A stretch of 64,000 nucleotides of DNA from Gordius sp. MW1 (lineage: Eukaryota > Nematomorpha > Gordioida > Gordea > Gordiidae): positions 558,001-622,000 of the forward strand of contig OZ038528.1 of assembly GCA_964036665.1 (NCBI GenBank). Reading direction: 5' to 3'. Position 1 is the first letter of the stretch. Each line of letters starts with the position of its first letter. Made by a program: the position numbers and the translations under genes. Positions 14,500 to 27,839 of this stretch are shown here, in pieces. The notes below the pieces were generated by a model, which saw nothing but the letters and a program-made list of their open reading frames with translations, was not told where the DNA came from and searched no databases.

Positions 14500-17400
14500 C
14501 AACGGAGGAGGAGGAGGCGGCGCAAAAGGCAAGATAAATGGACGCAATCGTATGATTACGCTATATATAATCGAAATAAAATTATGTTAATAGGGAGGAT
14601 GGCACTCAAAAAATAAACAAATATCACAACGGAGGAGGAGGAGAAGGACGCGCAAAAGGCAAGATAGATGGACGCAATCGTATGATTACGCTATATATGA
14701 TTGAAATAAAGTTATGTTAATAGGGAGGATGGCCGCTTAAAAAATAAACAAAAAACGGAGAAGGAGGAGGAGGCCGCGCAAAAGGCAAGATAGATGGACG
14801 CAATCGTATGAGTATGCTATATATAATCGAAATAAAATTATGTTAATAGGGAGGATGGCACTCAAAAAATAAACAAATATCACAACGGAGGAGGAGGAGG
14901 AGGCCGCGCAAAAGGGAAGAAAGTATGGACGCAATCGTATGATAACGCTATATATGATTGAAATAAAGTTATGTTAATAGGGAGGATGGCCGCTCAAAAA
15001 ATAAACAAAAAATGGAGGAGGAGGAGGACGCCGCACAAAAGGCAAGATAGATGGACGCAATCGTATAATTACGCTATATATGATTGAAATAAAGTTATGT
15101 TAATAGGGAGGATGGGCGCTCAAAAAATAAACAAAAAACGGAGGAGGAGGAGGAGGCCGCGGAAAAGGCAAGATAGATGGACGCAATCGTATGATTACGC
15201 TATATATAATCGAAATAAAATTATGTTAATAGGGAGGATGGCACTCAAAAAATAAACAAATATCACAACGGAGGAGGAGGAGGAGGCCGCGCAAAAGGCA
15301 AGAGAGATGGACGCAATCGTATGATTACGCTATATATAATCGAAATAAAATTATGTTAATAGGGAGGATGGCACTCAAAAAATAAACAAATATCACAACG
15401 AAGGAGGAGGAGGAGGCCGCGCAAAAGACAAGAGAGCATGGACGCAATCGTATGATTACGCTATATATGATTGAAATAAAGTTATGTTAATAGGGAGGAT
15501 GGCCGCTCAAAAAATAAACAAAAAACGGAGGAGGAGGAGGAGGCCGCGCAAAAGGCAAGATAGATGGACGCAATCGTATGATTACGCTATATAAATCGAA
15601 ATAAAATTATGTTAATAGGGAGGATGGCACTCAAAAAATAAACAAATATCACAACGGAAGAGAAAAAGAAGGCCGCGCAAAAGGCAAGAGAAAATGGACG
15701 CAATCGTATGATTACTATATATGATTGAAATAAAGTTATGTTAATAGGGAGGATGGCCGCTCAAAAAATAAACAAAAAACGGAGGAGGAGGAGGAGGCCG
15801 CGCAAAAGGCAAGATAGATGGACGCAATCGTATGATTACGCTATATATAATCGAAATAAAATTATGTTAATAGGGAGGATGGCACTGAAAAAATAAACAA
15901 ATATCACAACGGATGAGGAGGAGGAGGCCGCGTAAAAGGCAAGAGAGCATGGACGCAATCGTATGATTACGCTATATATGATTGAAATAAAGTTATGTAA
16001 ATAGGGAGGATGGCCGCTCAAAAAATAAACAAAAAACGGAGGAGGAGGAGGAGGCCGCGCAAAAGGCAAGATAGATGGACGCAATCGTATGATTACGCTA
16101 TATATAATCGAAGTAAAATTATGTTTATAGGGAGGATGGCACTGAAAAAATAAACAAATATCACAACGGATGAGGAGGAGGAGGCCGCGTAAAAGGCAAG
16201 AGAGCATGGACGCAATCGTATGATTACGCTATATATGATTGAAATAAAGTTATGTAAATAGGGAGGATGGCCGCTCAAAAAATAAACAAAAAACGGAGGA
16301 GGAGGAGGATGCCGCGCAAAAGACAAGATAGATGGACGCAATCGTATGATTACGCTATATATAATCGAAATAAAATTATATTAATAGGGAGGATGGCACT
16401 CAAAAAATAAACAAATATCACAACGGAGGAGGAGGAACCCGCGCAAAAGGCAAGATAGATGGACGCAATCGTATGATTACGCTATATATAATCGATATAA
16501 AATTATGTTAATAGGGAGGATGGCACTCAAAAAATAAACAAAAAACGGAGGAGGAGGAGGCCGCGCAAAAGGCAAGATAGATGGACGCAATCGTATGATT
16601 ACGCTATATATAATCGAAATAAAATTATGTTAATAGGGAGGATGGCACTCAAAAAATAAACAAATATCACAACGGAGGAGGAGGAGGAGGCCGCGCAAAA
16701 GACAAGAGATCATGGACGCAATCGTATGATTACGCTATATATAATCGAAATAAAATTATGTTAATAGGGAGGATGGCACTCAAAAAATAAACAAATATCA
16801 CAACGGAGGAGGAGGAGGAGGCCGCGCAAAAGGCAAGAGATCATGGACGCAATCGTATGATTACGCTATATATGATTGAAATAAAGTTATGTTAATAGGG
16901 AGGATGGCCGCTCAAAAAATAAACAAAAAACGGAGGAGGAGGAGGAGGCCGCGCAAAAGACAAGATAGATGGACGCAATCGTATGATTACGCTATATATA
17001 ATCGAAATAAAATTATATTAATAGGGAGGATGGCACTCAAAAAATAAACAAATATCACAACGGGTGAGGAGGAACCCGCGCAAAAGGCAGGATAAATGGA
17101 CGCAATCGTATGATTACGCTATATATAATCGAAATAAAATTATGTTAATAGGGAGGATGGCACTCAAAAAATAAACAAATATCACAACGGAGGAGGAGGA
17201 GGAGGCCGCGCAAAAGACAAGAGAGCATGGACGCAATCGTATGATTACGCTATATATGATTGAAATAAAGTTATGTTAATAGGGAGGATGGCCGCTCAAA
17301 AAATAAACAAAAAACGGAGGAGGAGGAGGAGGCCGCGCAAAAGGCAAGATAGATGGACGCAATCGTATGATTACGCTATATATAATCGAAATAAAATTAT

Positions 17401-20400
17401 ATTAATAGGGAGGATGGCACTCAAAAAATAAACAAATATCACAACGGAGGAGGAGGAGGCGGCGCAAAAGGCAAGATAAATGGACGCAATCGTATGATTA
17501 CGCTATATATAATCGAAATAAAATTATGTTAATAGGGAGGATGGCACTCAAAAAATAAACAAATATCACAACGGAGGAGGAGGAGAAGGACGCGCAAAAG
17601 GCAAGATAGATGGACGCAATCGTATGATTACGCTATATATGATTGAAATAAAGTTATGTTAATAGGGAGGATGGCCGCTTAAAAAATAAACAAAAAACGG
17701 AGAAGGAGGAGGAGGCCGCGCAAAAGGCAAGATAGATGGACGCAATCGTATGAGTATGCTATATATAATCGAAATAAAATTATGTTAATAGGGAGGATGG
17801 CACTCAAAAAATAAACAAATATCACAACGGAGGAGGAGGAGGAGGCCGCGCAAAAGGGAAGAAAGCATGGACGCAATCGTATGATTACGCTATATTTGAT
17901 CGAAATAAAATTATGTTAATAGGGAGGATGGCCGCTCAAAAAATAAACATAAAGCACAACGGAAGAGGAGAAGAAGGCCGCGCAAAAGGCAAGAGAAAAT
18001 GGACGCAATCGTATGATTACTCTCTATATATAATCGAAATAAAATTATGTTAATAGGGAGGATGGCACTCAAAAAATAAACAAATATCGCAACGGAGGAG
18101 GAGGAGGAGGCCGCGCAAAATGCAAGATAGATGGACGCAATCGTATTATTACGCTATATATAATCGAAATAAAATTATGTTAATAGGGAGGATGGCACTC
18201 AAAAAATAAACAAAAAACGGAGGAGGAGGAGGAGGCCGCGCAAAAGGCAAGATAGATGGACGCAATCGTATGATTACGCTATATATAATCGAAATAAAAT
18301 TATGTTAATAGGGAGGATGGCACTCAAAAAATAAACAAATATCACAACGGAGGAGGAGGAGTAACCCGCGCAAAAGGCAAGATAGATGGACGCAATCGTA
18401 TTATTACGCTATATATAATCGAAATAAAATTATGTTAATAGGGAGGATGGCACTCAAAAAATAAACAAAAAACGGAGGAGGAGGAGGAGGCCGCGCAAAA
18501 GGCAAGATAGATGGACGCAATCGTATGATTACGCTATATATAATCGAAATAAAATTATGTTAATAGGGAGGATGGCACTCAAAAAATAAACAAATATCAC
18601 AACGGAGGAGGAGGAGTAGGACGCGCAAAAGGCAAGATAGATGGACGCAATCGTATGATTACGCTATATATAATCGATAAAATTATGTTAATAGGGAGGA
18701 TGGCACTCAAAAAATAAACAAATATCACAACGGAGGAGGAGGAGTAACCAGCGCAAAAGGCAAGATAGATGGACGCAATCGTATTATTACGCTATATATA
18801 ATCGAAATAAAATTATGTTAATAGGGAGGATGGCACTCAAAAAATAAACAAAAAACGGAGGAGGAGGAGGCCGCGCAAAAGGCAAGATAGATGGACGCAA
18901 TCGTATGATTACGCTATATATAATCGAAATAAAATTATGTTAATAGGGAGGATGGCACTCAAAAAATAAACAAATATCACAACGGAGGAGGAGGAGTAGG
19001 ACGCGCAAAAGGCAAGATAGATGGACGCAATCGTATGATTACGCTATATATAATCGATAAAATTATGTTAATAGGGAGGATGGCACTCAAAAAATAAACA
19101 AATATCACAACGGAGGAGGAGGAGTAACCCGCGCAAAAGGCAAGATAGATGGACGCAATCGTATTATTACGCTATATATAATCGAAATAAAATTATGTTA
19201 ATAGGGAGGATGGCACTCAAAAAATAAACAAAAAAAGGAGGAGGAGGAGGCCGCGCAAAAGGCAAGATAGATGGACGCAATCGTATGATTACGCTATATA
19301 TAATCGAAATAAAATTATATTAATAGGGAGGATGGCACTCAAAAAATAAACAAATATCACAACCGAGGAGGAGGAGGCCGCGCAAAAGGCAAGATAGATT
19401 AACGCAATCGTATGATTGCACTATATATAATCGAAATAAAATTATGTTAATAGGGAGGATGGCACTCAAAAAATAAACAAATATCACAACGGAGGAGGAG
19501 GAGGAGGCCGCGCAAAAGACAAGAGAGCATGGACGCAATCGTATGATAACGCTATATATGATTGAAATAAAGTTATGTTAATAGGGAGGATGGCATCTCA
19601 AAAAATAAACAAAAAATGGAGGAGGAGGAGGACGCCGCACAAAAGGCAAGATAGATGGACGCAATCGTATAATTACGCTATATATGATTGAAATAAAGTT
19701 ATGTTAATAGGGAGGATGGGCGCTCAAAAAATAAACAAAAAACGGAGGAGGAGGAGGAGGCCGCGGAAAAGGCAAGATAGATGGACGCAATCGTATGATT
19801 ACGCTATATATAATCGAAATAAAATTATGTTAATAGGGAGGATGGCACTCAAAAAATAAACAAATATCACAACGGAGGAGGAGGAGGAGGCCGCGCAAAA
19901 GGCAAGAGAGATGGACGCAATCGTATGATTACGCTATATATAATCGAAATAAAATTATGTTAATAGGGAGGATGGCACTCAAAAAATAAACAAATATCAC
20001 AACGAAGGAGGAGGAGGAGGCCGCGCAAAAGACAAGAGAGCATGGACGCAATCGTATGATTACGCTATATATGATTGAAATAAAGTTATGTTAATAGGGA
20101 GGATGGCCGCTCAAAAAATAAACAAAAAACGGAGGAGGAGGAGGAGGCCGCGCAAAAGGCAAGATAGATGGACGCAATCGTATGATTACGCTATATATAA
20201 TCGAAATGAAATTATGTTAATAGGGAGGATGGCACTTAAAAAATAAACAAATATCACAACGGAGGAGGAGGAGGAGGCCGCGCAAAAGGCAAGAGAGATG
20301 GACGCAATCGTATGATTACGCTATATATAATCGAAATAAAATTATGTTAATAGGGAGGATGGCACCAAAAAATAAACAAATACCACAACGGAGGAGGAGG

Positions 20401-23400
20401 AGGAGGCCGCGCAAAAGACAAGAGAGCTGCACGCAATCGTATGATTACGCTATATATGATTGAAATAAAGTTATGTTAATAGGGAGGATGGCCGCTCAAA
20501 AAATAAACAAAAAACGGAGGAGGAGGAGGAGGCCGCGCAAAAGGCAAGATAGATGGACGCAATCGTATGATTACGTTATATATAATCGAAATAAAATTAT
20601 ATTAATAGGGAGGATGGCACTCAAAAAATAAATAAATATCACAACGGAGGAGGAGGAGGCCGCGCAAAAGGCAAGATAGATGGACGCAATCGTATGATTA
20701 CGCTATTTATAATCGAAATGAAATTATGTTAATAGGGAGGATGGCACTCAAAAAATAAACAAATATCACAACGGAGGAGGAGGAGGAGGCCGCGCAAAAG
20801 GCAAGAGAGATGGACGCAATCGTATGATTACGCTATATATAATCGAAATAAAATTATGTTAATAGGGAGGATGGCACTCAAAAAATAAACAAATATCACA
20901 ACGGAGGAGGAGGAGGAGGCCGCGCAAAAGACAAGAGAGCATGGACGCAATCGTATGATTACGCTATATATGATTGAAATAAATTTATGTTAATAGGGAG
21001 GATGCCCACTCAAAAAATAAACAAAAAACGGAGGAGGAGGAGGAGGCCGCGCAAAAGGCAAGATAGATGGACGCAATCGTATGATTACGCTATATATAAT
21101 CGAAATAAAATTATGTTAATAGGGAGGATGGCACTCAAAAAATAAACAAAAAACGGAGGAGGAGGAGGAGGACGCGCAAAAGGCAAGATAGATGGACGCA
21201 ATCGTATGATTACGCTATATATAATCGATAAAATTATGTTTATAGGGAGGATGGCACTCAAAAAATAAACAAATATCACAACGGAGGAGGAGGAGTAACC
21301 CGCGCAAAAGGCAAGATAGATGGACGCAATCGTATTATTACGCTATATATAATCGAAATAAAATTATGTTAATAGGGAGGATGGCACTCAAAAAATAAAC
21401 AAAAAACGGAGGAGGAGGAGGAGGCCGCGCAAAAAGCAAGATAGATGGACGCAATCGTATGATTACGCTATATATGATTGAAATAAAGTTATGTTAATAG
21501 GGAGGATGGCCGCTCAAAAAATAAACAAAAAACGGAGGAGGAGGAGGAGGCCGCGCAAAAGGCAAGATAGATGGACGCAATCGTATGATTACGCTTTTTA
21601 TAATCGAAATAAAATTATATTAATAGGGAGGATGGCACTCAAAAAATAAACAAATATCACAACGGAGGAGGAGGAGGCCGCGCAAAAGGCAAGATAGATG
21701 GACGCAATCGTATGATTACGCTATATATAATCGAAATAAAATTATGTTAATAGGGAGGATGGCACTCAAAAAATAAACAAATATCACAACGGAGGAGGAG
21801 GAGGAGGCCGCGCAAAAGGCAAGAGAGATGGACGCAATCGTATGATTACGCTATATATAATCGAAATCAAATTATGTTAATAGGGAGGATGGCACTCTAA
21901 AAATAAACAAATATCACAACGGAGGAGGAGGAGGAGGCCGCGCAAAAGACATGAGAGCATGGACGCAATCGTATGATTACGCTATATATGATTGAAATAA
22001 ATTTATGTTAATAGGGAGGATGGCCGCTCAAAAAATAAACAAAAAACGGAGGAGGAGGAGGAGGCCGCGCAAAAGGCAAGATAGATGGACGCAATCGTAT
22101 GATTACGCTATATATAATCGAAATAAAATTATGTTAATAGGGAGGATGGCACTCAAAAAATAAACAAATATCACAACGGAGGATGAGGAGTAACCCGCGC
22201 AAAAGGCAAGATAGATGGACGCAATCGTATTATTACGCTATATATAATCGAAATAAAATTATGTTAATAGGGAGGATGGCACTCAAAAAATAAACAAAAA
22301 ACGGAGGAGGAGGAGGATGCCGCGCAAAAGGCAAGATAGATGGACGCAATCGTATGATTACGCTATATATAATCGAAATAAAATTATGTTAATAGGGAGG
22401 ATGGCACTCAAAAAATAAACAAATATCACAACGGAGGAGGAGGAGGAGGAGGACGCGCAAAAGGCAAGAAAGATGGACGCAATCGTATGATTACGCTATA
22501 TATGATTGAAATAAAGTTATGTAAATAGGGAGGATGGCCGCTCAAAAAATAAACAAAAAACGGAGGAGGAGGAGGAGGCCGCGCAAAAGGCAAGATAGAT
22601 GGACGCAATCGTATGATTACGCTATATATAATCGAAATAAAATTATGTTAATAGGGAGGATGGCACTCAAAAAATAAACAAATATCACAACGGAGGAGGA
22701 GGAGGAGGCCGCGCGAAAGACAAGAGAGATGGACGCAATCGTATGATTACGCTATATATGATCGAAATAAAATTATGTTAATAGGGAGGATGGCCGCTTA
22801 AAAAATAAACAAAAGGCACAACGGAAGAGGAGAAGAAGGCCGCGCAAAAGGCAAGAGAAAATGGACGCAATCGTATGATTACGCTATATATGATTGAAAT
22901 AAAGTTATGTTAATAGGGAGGATGGCCGCTCAAAAAATACACAAAAAACCGAGGAGGAGGAGGAGGCCTCGCAAAAGGCAAGATAGATGGACGCAATCGT
23001 ATGATTACCCTATATATAATCGAAATAAATTTATGTTAATAGGGAGGATGGCACTCAAAAAATAAACAAATATCACAACGGAGGAGGAGGAAGAGGTGGC
23101 GCAAAAGGCAAGAGAGCATGGACACAATCGTATGATTACGCTAAATATAATCGAAATAAAATTATGTTAATAGGGAGGATGGCACTCAAAAAATAAACAA
23201 ATATCACAACGGAGGAGGAGGAGGAGGAGGACGCGCAAAAGGCAAGAAAGATGGACGCAATCGTATGATTACGCTATATATGATTGAAATAAAGTTATGT
23301 AAATAGGGAGGATGGCCGCTCAAAAAATAAACAAAAAACGGAGGAGGAGGAGGAGGCCGCCCAAAAGGCAAGATAGATGGACGCAATCGTATGATTACGC

Positions 23401-25900
23401 TATATATAATCGAAATAAAATTATGTTAATAGGGAGGATGGCACTGAAAAAATAAACAAATATCACAACGGAAGAGGAAAAGAAGGCCGCGCAAAAGGCA
23501 AGAGAAAATGGACGCAATCGTATGATTACTATATATGATTGAAATAAAGTTATGTTAATAGGGAGGATGGCCGCTCAAAAAATAAACAAAAAACGGAGGA
23601 GGAGGGCGAGGCCGCGCAAAAGGCAAGATAGATGGACGCAATCGTATGATTACGCTATATATAATCGAAATAAAATTATGTTAATAGGGAGGATGGCACT
23701 CAAAAAATAAACAAATATCACAACGGAGGAGGAGGCCGCGCAAAAGGCAAGAGAGCATGGACGCAATCGTATGATTACGCTATATATAATCGAAATAAAA
23801 TTATGTTAATAGGGAGGATGGCACTCAAAAAATAAACAAATATCACAAGGGATGAGGAGGAGGAGGCCGCGCAAAAGGCAAGAGAGCATAGCGCAATCGT
23901 ATGATTACGCTATATATGATTGAAATAAAGTTATGTTAATAGGGAGGATGGCACTCAAAAAATAACAAAAAACGGACGAGGAGGAGGAGGTCGCGCAAAA
24001 GGCAAGATAGATGGACGCAATCGTATGATTACGCTATATATAATCGAAATAAAATTATGTTAATAGGGTGAATGGCACTCAAAAAATAAACAAATATCAT
24101 AACGGAGGAGAAGGGGGAGGCCGCGCAAAAGGCAAGATAGATGGACGCAATCGTATGATTACGCTATTTATAATCGAAATAAAATTATGTTAATAGGGAG
24201 GATGGCACTCAAAAAATAAACAAATATCACAACGGAGGAGGAGGAGGAGGCCGCGCAAAAGGCAAGAGAGATGGACGCAATCGTATGATTACGCTATATA
24301 TAATCGAAATAAAATTATGTTAATAGGGAGGATGGCACTCAAAAAATAAACAAATATCACAACGGAGGAGGAGGAGGAGGCCGCGCAAAAGACAAGAGAG
24401 CATGGACGCAATCGTATGATTACGCTATATATGATTGAAATAAAGTTATGTTAATAGGGAGGATGGCCGCTCAAAAAATAAACAAAAAACGGAGGAGGAG
24501 GAGGAGGCCGCGCAAAAGGCAAGATAGATGGACGCAATCGTATGATTACGCTATATATAATCGAAATAAAATTATATTAATAGGGAGGATGGCACTCAAA
24601 AAATAAACAAATGTCACAACGGAGGAGGAGGAGGAGGCCGCGCAAAAGACAAGAGAGCATGGACGCAATCGTATGATAACGCTATATATGATTGAAATAA
24701 AGTTATGTTAATAGGGAGGATGGCACTCAAAAAATAAACAAAAAACGGAGGCGGAGGAGGAAGCCGCGTAAAAGGCAAGATAGATGGACGCAATCGTATG
24801 ATTACGCTATATATAATCGAAATAAAATTATGTTAATAGGGAGGATGGCAGTCAAAAAATAAACAAATATCACAACGGAGGAGGAGGAGGAGGGCGCGCA
24901 AAAGGCAAGAGAGATGGACGCAATCGTATGATTACGCTATATATAATCGAAATAAAATTATGTTAATAGGGAGGATGGCACTCAAAAAATAAACAAATAT
25001 CACAACGGAGGAGGAGGAGGAGGCCGCGCAAAAGACAAGATAGCATGGACGCAATCGTATGGTTACGCTATATATGATTGAAATAAAGTTATGTTAATAG
25101 GGAGGATGGCCGCTCAAAAAATAAACAAAAAACGGAGGAGGAGGAGGAGGCCGCGCAAAAGGCAAGATAGATGGACGCAATCGTATGATTTTTATATATA
25201 ATCGAAATAAAATTATATTAATAGGGAGGATGGCACTCAAAAAATAAACAAATATCACAACGGAGGAGGAGGAGGCCGCGCAAAAGGCAAGATAGATGGA
25301 CGCAATCGTATGATTACGCTATATATAATCGAAATGAAATTATGTTAATAGGGAGGATGGCACTTAAAAAATAAACAAATATCACAACGGAGGAGGAGGA
25401 GGAGGCCGCGCAAAAGGCAAGAGAGATGGACGCAATCGTATGATTACGCTATATATAATCGAAATAAAATTATGTTAATAGGGAGGATGGCACCAAAAAA
25501 TAAACAAATACCACAACGGAGGAGGAGGAGGAGGCCGCGCAAAAGACAAGAGAGCTGCACGCAATCGTATGATTACGCTATATATGATTGAAATAAAGTT
25601 ATGTTAATAGGGAGGATGGCCGCTCAAAAAATAAACAAAAAACGGAGGAGGAGGAGGAGGCCGCGCAAAAGGCAAGATAGATGGACGCAATCGTATGATT
25701 ACGTTATATATAATCGAAATAAAATTATATTAATAGGGAGGATGGCACTCAAAAAATAAATAAATATCACAACGGAGGAGGAGGAGGCCGCGCAAAAGGC
25801 AAGATAGATGGACGCAATCGTATGATTACGCTATTTATAATCGAAATGAAATTATGTTAATAGGGAGGATGGCACTCAAAAAATAAACAAATATCACAAC
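14500..25900 (+). repeat. Large nested duplications within the array (778, 2,942 and 5,128 bp)
   Basis: Marker monomers repeat over long distances. The variant around 14,737-14,934 recurs at 17,679-17,876 (2,942 bp). The variant at 22,426-22,608 recurs at 23,204-23,386 (778 bp). The odd pair GGCACCAAAAAATAAAC and AGAGCTGCACGCAATCG near 20,360-20,435 recurs near 25,490-25,563 (5,128 bp). Copies differ by a few substitutions, so these events are older than the 766-bp duplication or homogenised less. Confidence 0.75.
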
Positions 25901-26639
25901 GGAGGAGGAGGAGGAGGCCGCGCAAAAGGCAAGAGAGATGGACGCAATCGTATGATTACGCTATATATAATCGAAATAAAATTATGTTAATAGGGAGGAT
26001 GGCACTCAAAAAATAAACAAATATCACAACGGAGGAGGAGGAGGAGGCCGCGCAAAAGACAAGAGAGCATGGACGCAATCGTATGATTACGCTATATATG
26101 ATTGAAATAAATTTATGTTAATAGGGAGGATGCCCGCTCAAAAAATAAACAAAAAACGGAGGAGGAGGAGGAGGCCGCGCAAAAGGCAAGATAGATGGAC
26201 GCAATCGTATGATTACGCTATATATAATCGAAATAAAATTATGTTAATAGGGAGGATGGCACTCAAAAAATAAACAAAAAACGGAGGAGGAGGAGGAGGC
26301 CGCGCAAAAGGCAAGATAGATGGACGCAATCGTATGATTACGCTATATATAATCGAAATAAAATTATGTTAATAGGGAGGATGGCACTCAAAAAATAAAC
26401 AAATATCACAACGGAGGAGGAGGAGAGGCCGCGCAAAAGGCAAGATAGATGGACGCAATCGTATGATTACGCTATATATAATCGAAATAAAATTATGTTA
26501 ATAGGGAGGATGGCACTCAAAAAATCAACAAATATCACAACGGAGGAGGAGGAGGAGGCCGCGCAAAAGGCAAGAGAGCATGGACGCAATCGTATGATTA
26601 CGCTATATATGATTGAAATAAAGTTATGTTAATAGGGAG

Positions 26640-27190
26640 GATGGCACCTAAATCAAGACAAAAATTACAATGGAGGAGGAGGACGCCGCACAAAAGACAA
26701 GGGAGGAGGAGGACGAATCCGTGTCAACTGACAACCATACAACTAAACAAAAACGATGGATGGATGTCGTTATACCTTTCAAACATATGAATATACGATT
26801 TTAAAACTGAATTTGCATAATGTTTTAATTTTTACAATGAGTATCATTATAAAAAAGCTATAAATAGCACAGTATTAAACTACTTAAAGAAAATGCATGA
26901 ATGTGATAGATTATTTTATTGGAGTATAAATTTATAATATTGTAATTTTCTTTGTAAGGTAAGAATGGCACAATATTATATTAATCTAAGATATAAGCAT
27001 TTAATTGAATATTGTATATTAGAGTCTAAATTATATAATATGATAGCTTTTAAAGTCAATTTAAACGATGAAGTGATATAATTATAGCCCTAAACTAATT
27101 TTACTCCTTAATAAAATTTAACATGTTATCCCATTTGTATGCAACATACATCTTTAAAAAGTTGAGTAATATCGACTACATATGTTATTC
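26640..27190 (+). repeat. Satellite edge and flank, duplication copy A
   Basis: The last monomer changes to the older type (CACCTAAATCAAGACAAAAA, GGACGCCGCACAAAAGACAA) and then passes into non-satellite DNA at the words CGAATCCGTGTCAACTGACA. About 500 bp of AT-rich flank follow, including AAGAATGGCACAATATTATA and ending at GACTACATATGTTATT. The same sequence follows the second array at 47,010-47,150 and resumes at 50,070-50,456, clearly homologous throughout. The copy ends abruptly at TGTTATT, inside what is the target sequence of an RTE LINE in copy B. Confidence 0.88.
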
Positions 27191-27835
27191 TGCTCCCCCC
27201 TCTCCCTCGCATCAGAAAAAGGGTAAAAAATTAGGGGGGGGGCAAATCACCCTGGGGGAAAAGTAGGGTTTTGGCATTGCATAAGTTAATTTTAAAAAAA
27301 AAAATATTTTTAGATAAAATGTTGATTATGACCCTTTGTCACCACTGTGACCGCAAATCTTCACAAAAATTTTTTCATAAATAAAACATATTGATTCACT
27401 GCTTGCTTATATATGGCATAATAATTAACTATAATTTACTAGAGATTATATATATTATGATACTATTCATTATGACATCACAATGTGAAAAGTTTTCACT
27501 CAGTGACATCATAATACATTTATTTTTATTTTCTTCAATTAAAAGTTCATTACCTAAATCTAAATACAGCAAATATGATGAACAACATAAACAAATACAT
27601 ATATTTTAATGCCCCACCCAAAACGACCAAAACCAAACCAAAAGGTAAATAATATTATCCACCCAAACCCTTTAGGTGTATAATACACCCAAAGCTAAAC
27701 GCCAAAAGTGCCCCAAAAAAATCACCCAAAACGCTTTTGGTGTTTTTTACAAAAACGCCAAACGCCAAAGCCCTCCCAAGAAAATTCACCTAACACTGAA
27801 AGAAAAGGCTGGGTGAAAATAAACGCTAACGCTTG
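27191..27835. other. No gene seen; G-rich transposon scrap and C/A-rich tract
   Basis: 27,190-27,275 has runs of C and G with GGGTAAAAAATTAGGGGGGG and GGCAAATCACCC, words that also build the loop of the foldback at 60,540-60,840, so it is probably a scrap of that family. 27,600-27,830 is a purine-poor, repetitive tract of CCCAAA and ACGCCAAA words. The open frames at 27,391-27,609 and 27,708-28,007 show no protein-like composition or family signature. The second overlaps the antisense of the LINE. Confidence 0.5.
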
Positions 27836-27839
27836 CAGG

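Larger units (their letters stand above)
1..26690 (+). repeat. Giant satellite array, about 127-bp monomers
   Basis: About 210 head-to-tail monomers fill this stretch and continue past the left edge. The consensus is about 127 bp, with single units of about 121 to 132 bp. Each monomer has a conserved half (GCAATCGTATGATTACGCTA, then an AT-rich stretch ending in TTAATAGGGAGGATGGC) and a variable half: A-rich spacer, a (GGA)3-6 tract, CCGCGCAAAAGGCAAGA. Three main variants are visible. One reads TATAATCGAAATAAAATTATG and CACTC...AAATATCACAAC. One reads TATGATTGAAATAAAGTTATG and CCGCTC...AAAAAACGG. One reads CTTTTTATAATTG. Differences between neighbours are mostly single substitutions and whole GGA triplets. 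No gene lies inside; the proline- or serine-rich minus-strand frames are just the translated repeat. Confidence 0.98.

Noticed and set aside
7706-23386. Proline- and serine-rich minus-strand open frames inside the array (for example 15,836-16,207)
   Set aside because: They are the translated satellite: (GGA)n reads as poly-proline or poly-serine and the same phrases recur at every monomer. Their ends follow indels in repeat units, not gene structure.
1-26690. CRISPR-like regular repeats or Shine-Dalgarno-like AGGAGG before ATG
   Set aside because: Repeats are head to tail with no unique spacers, and the surroundings are eukaryotic transposons. AGGAGGATGG is just part of the monomer.
27391-27609. 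72-codon plus-strand frame next to the array flank
   Set aside because: Very AT-rich, isoleucine/leucine-heavy composition expected by chance, within a transposon-scrap region.
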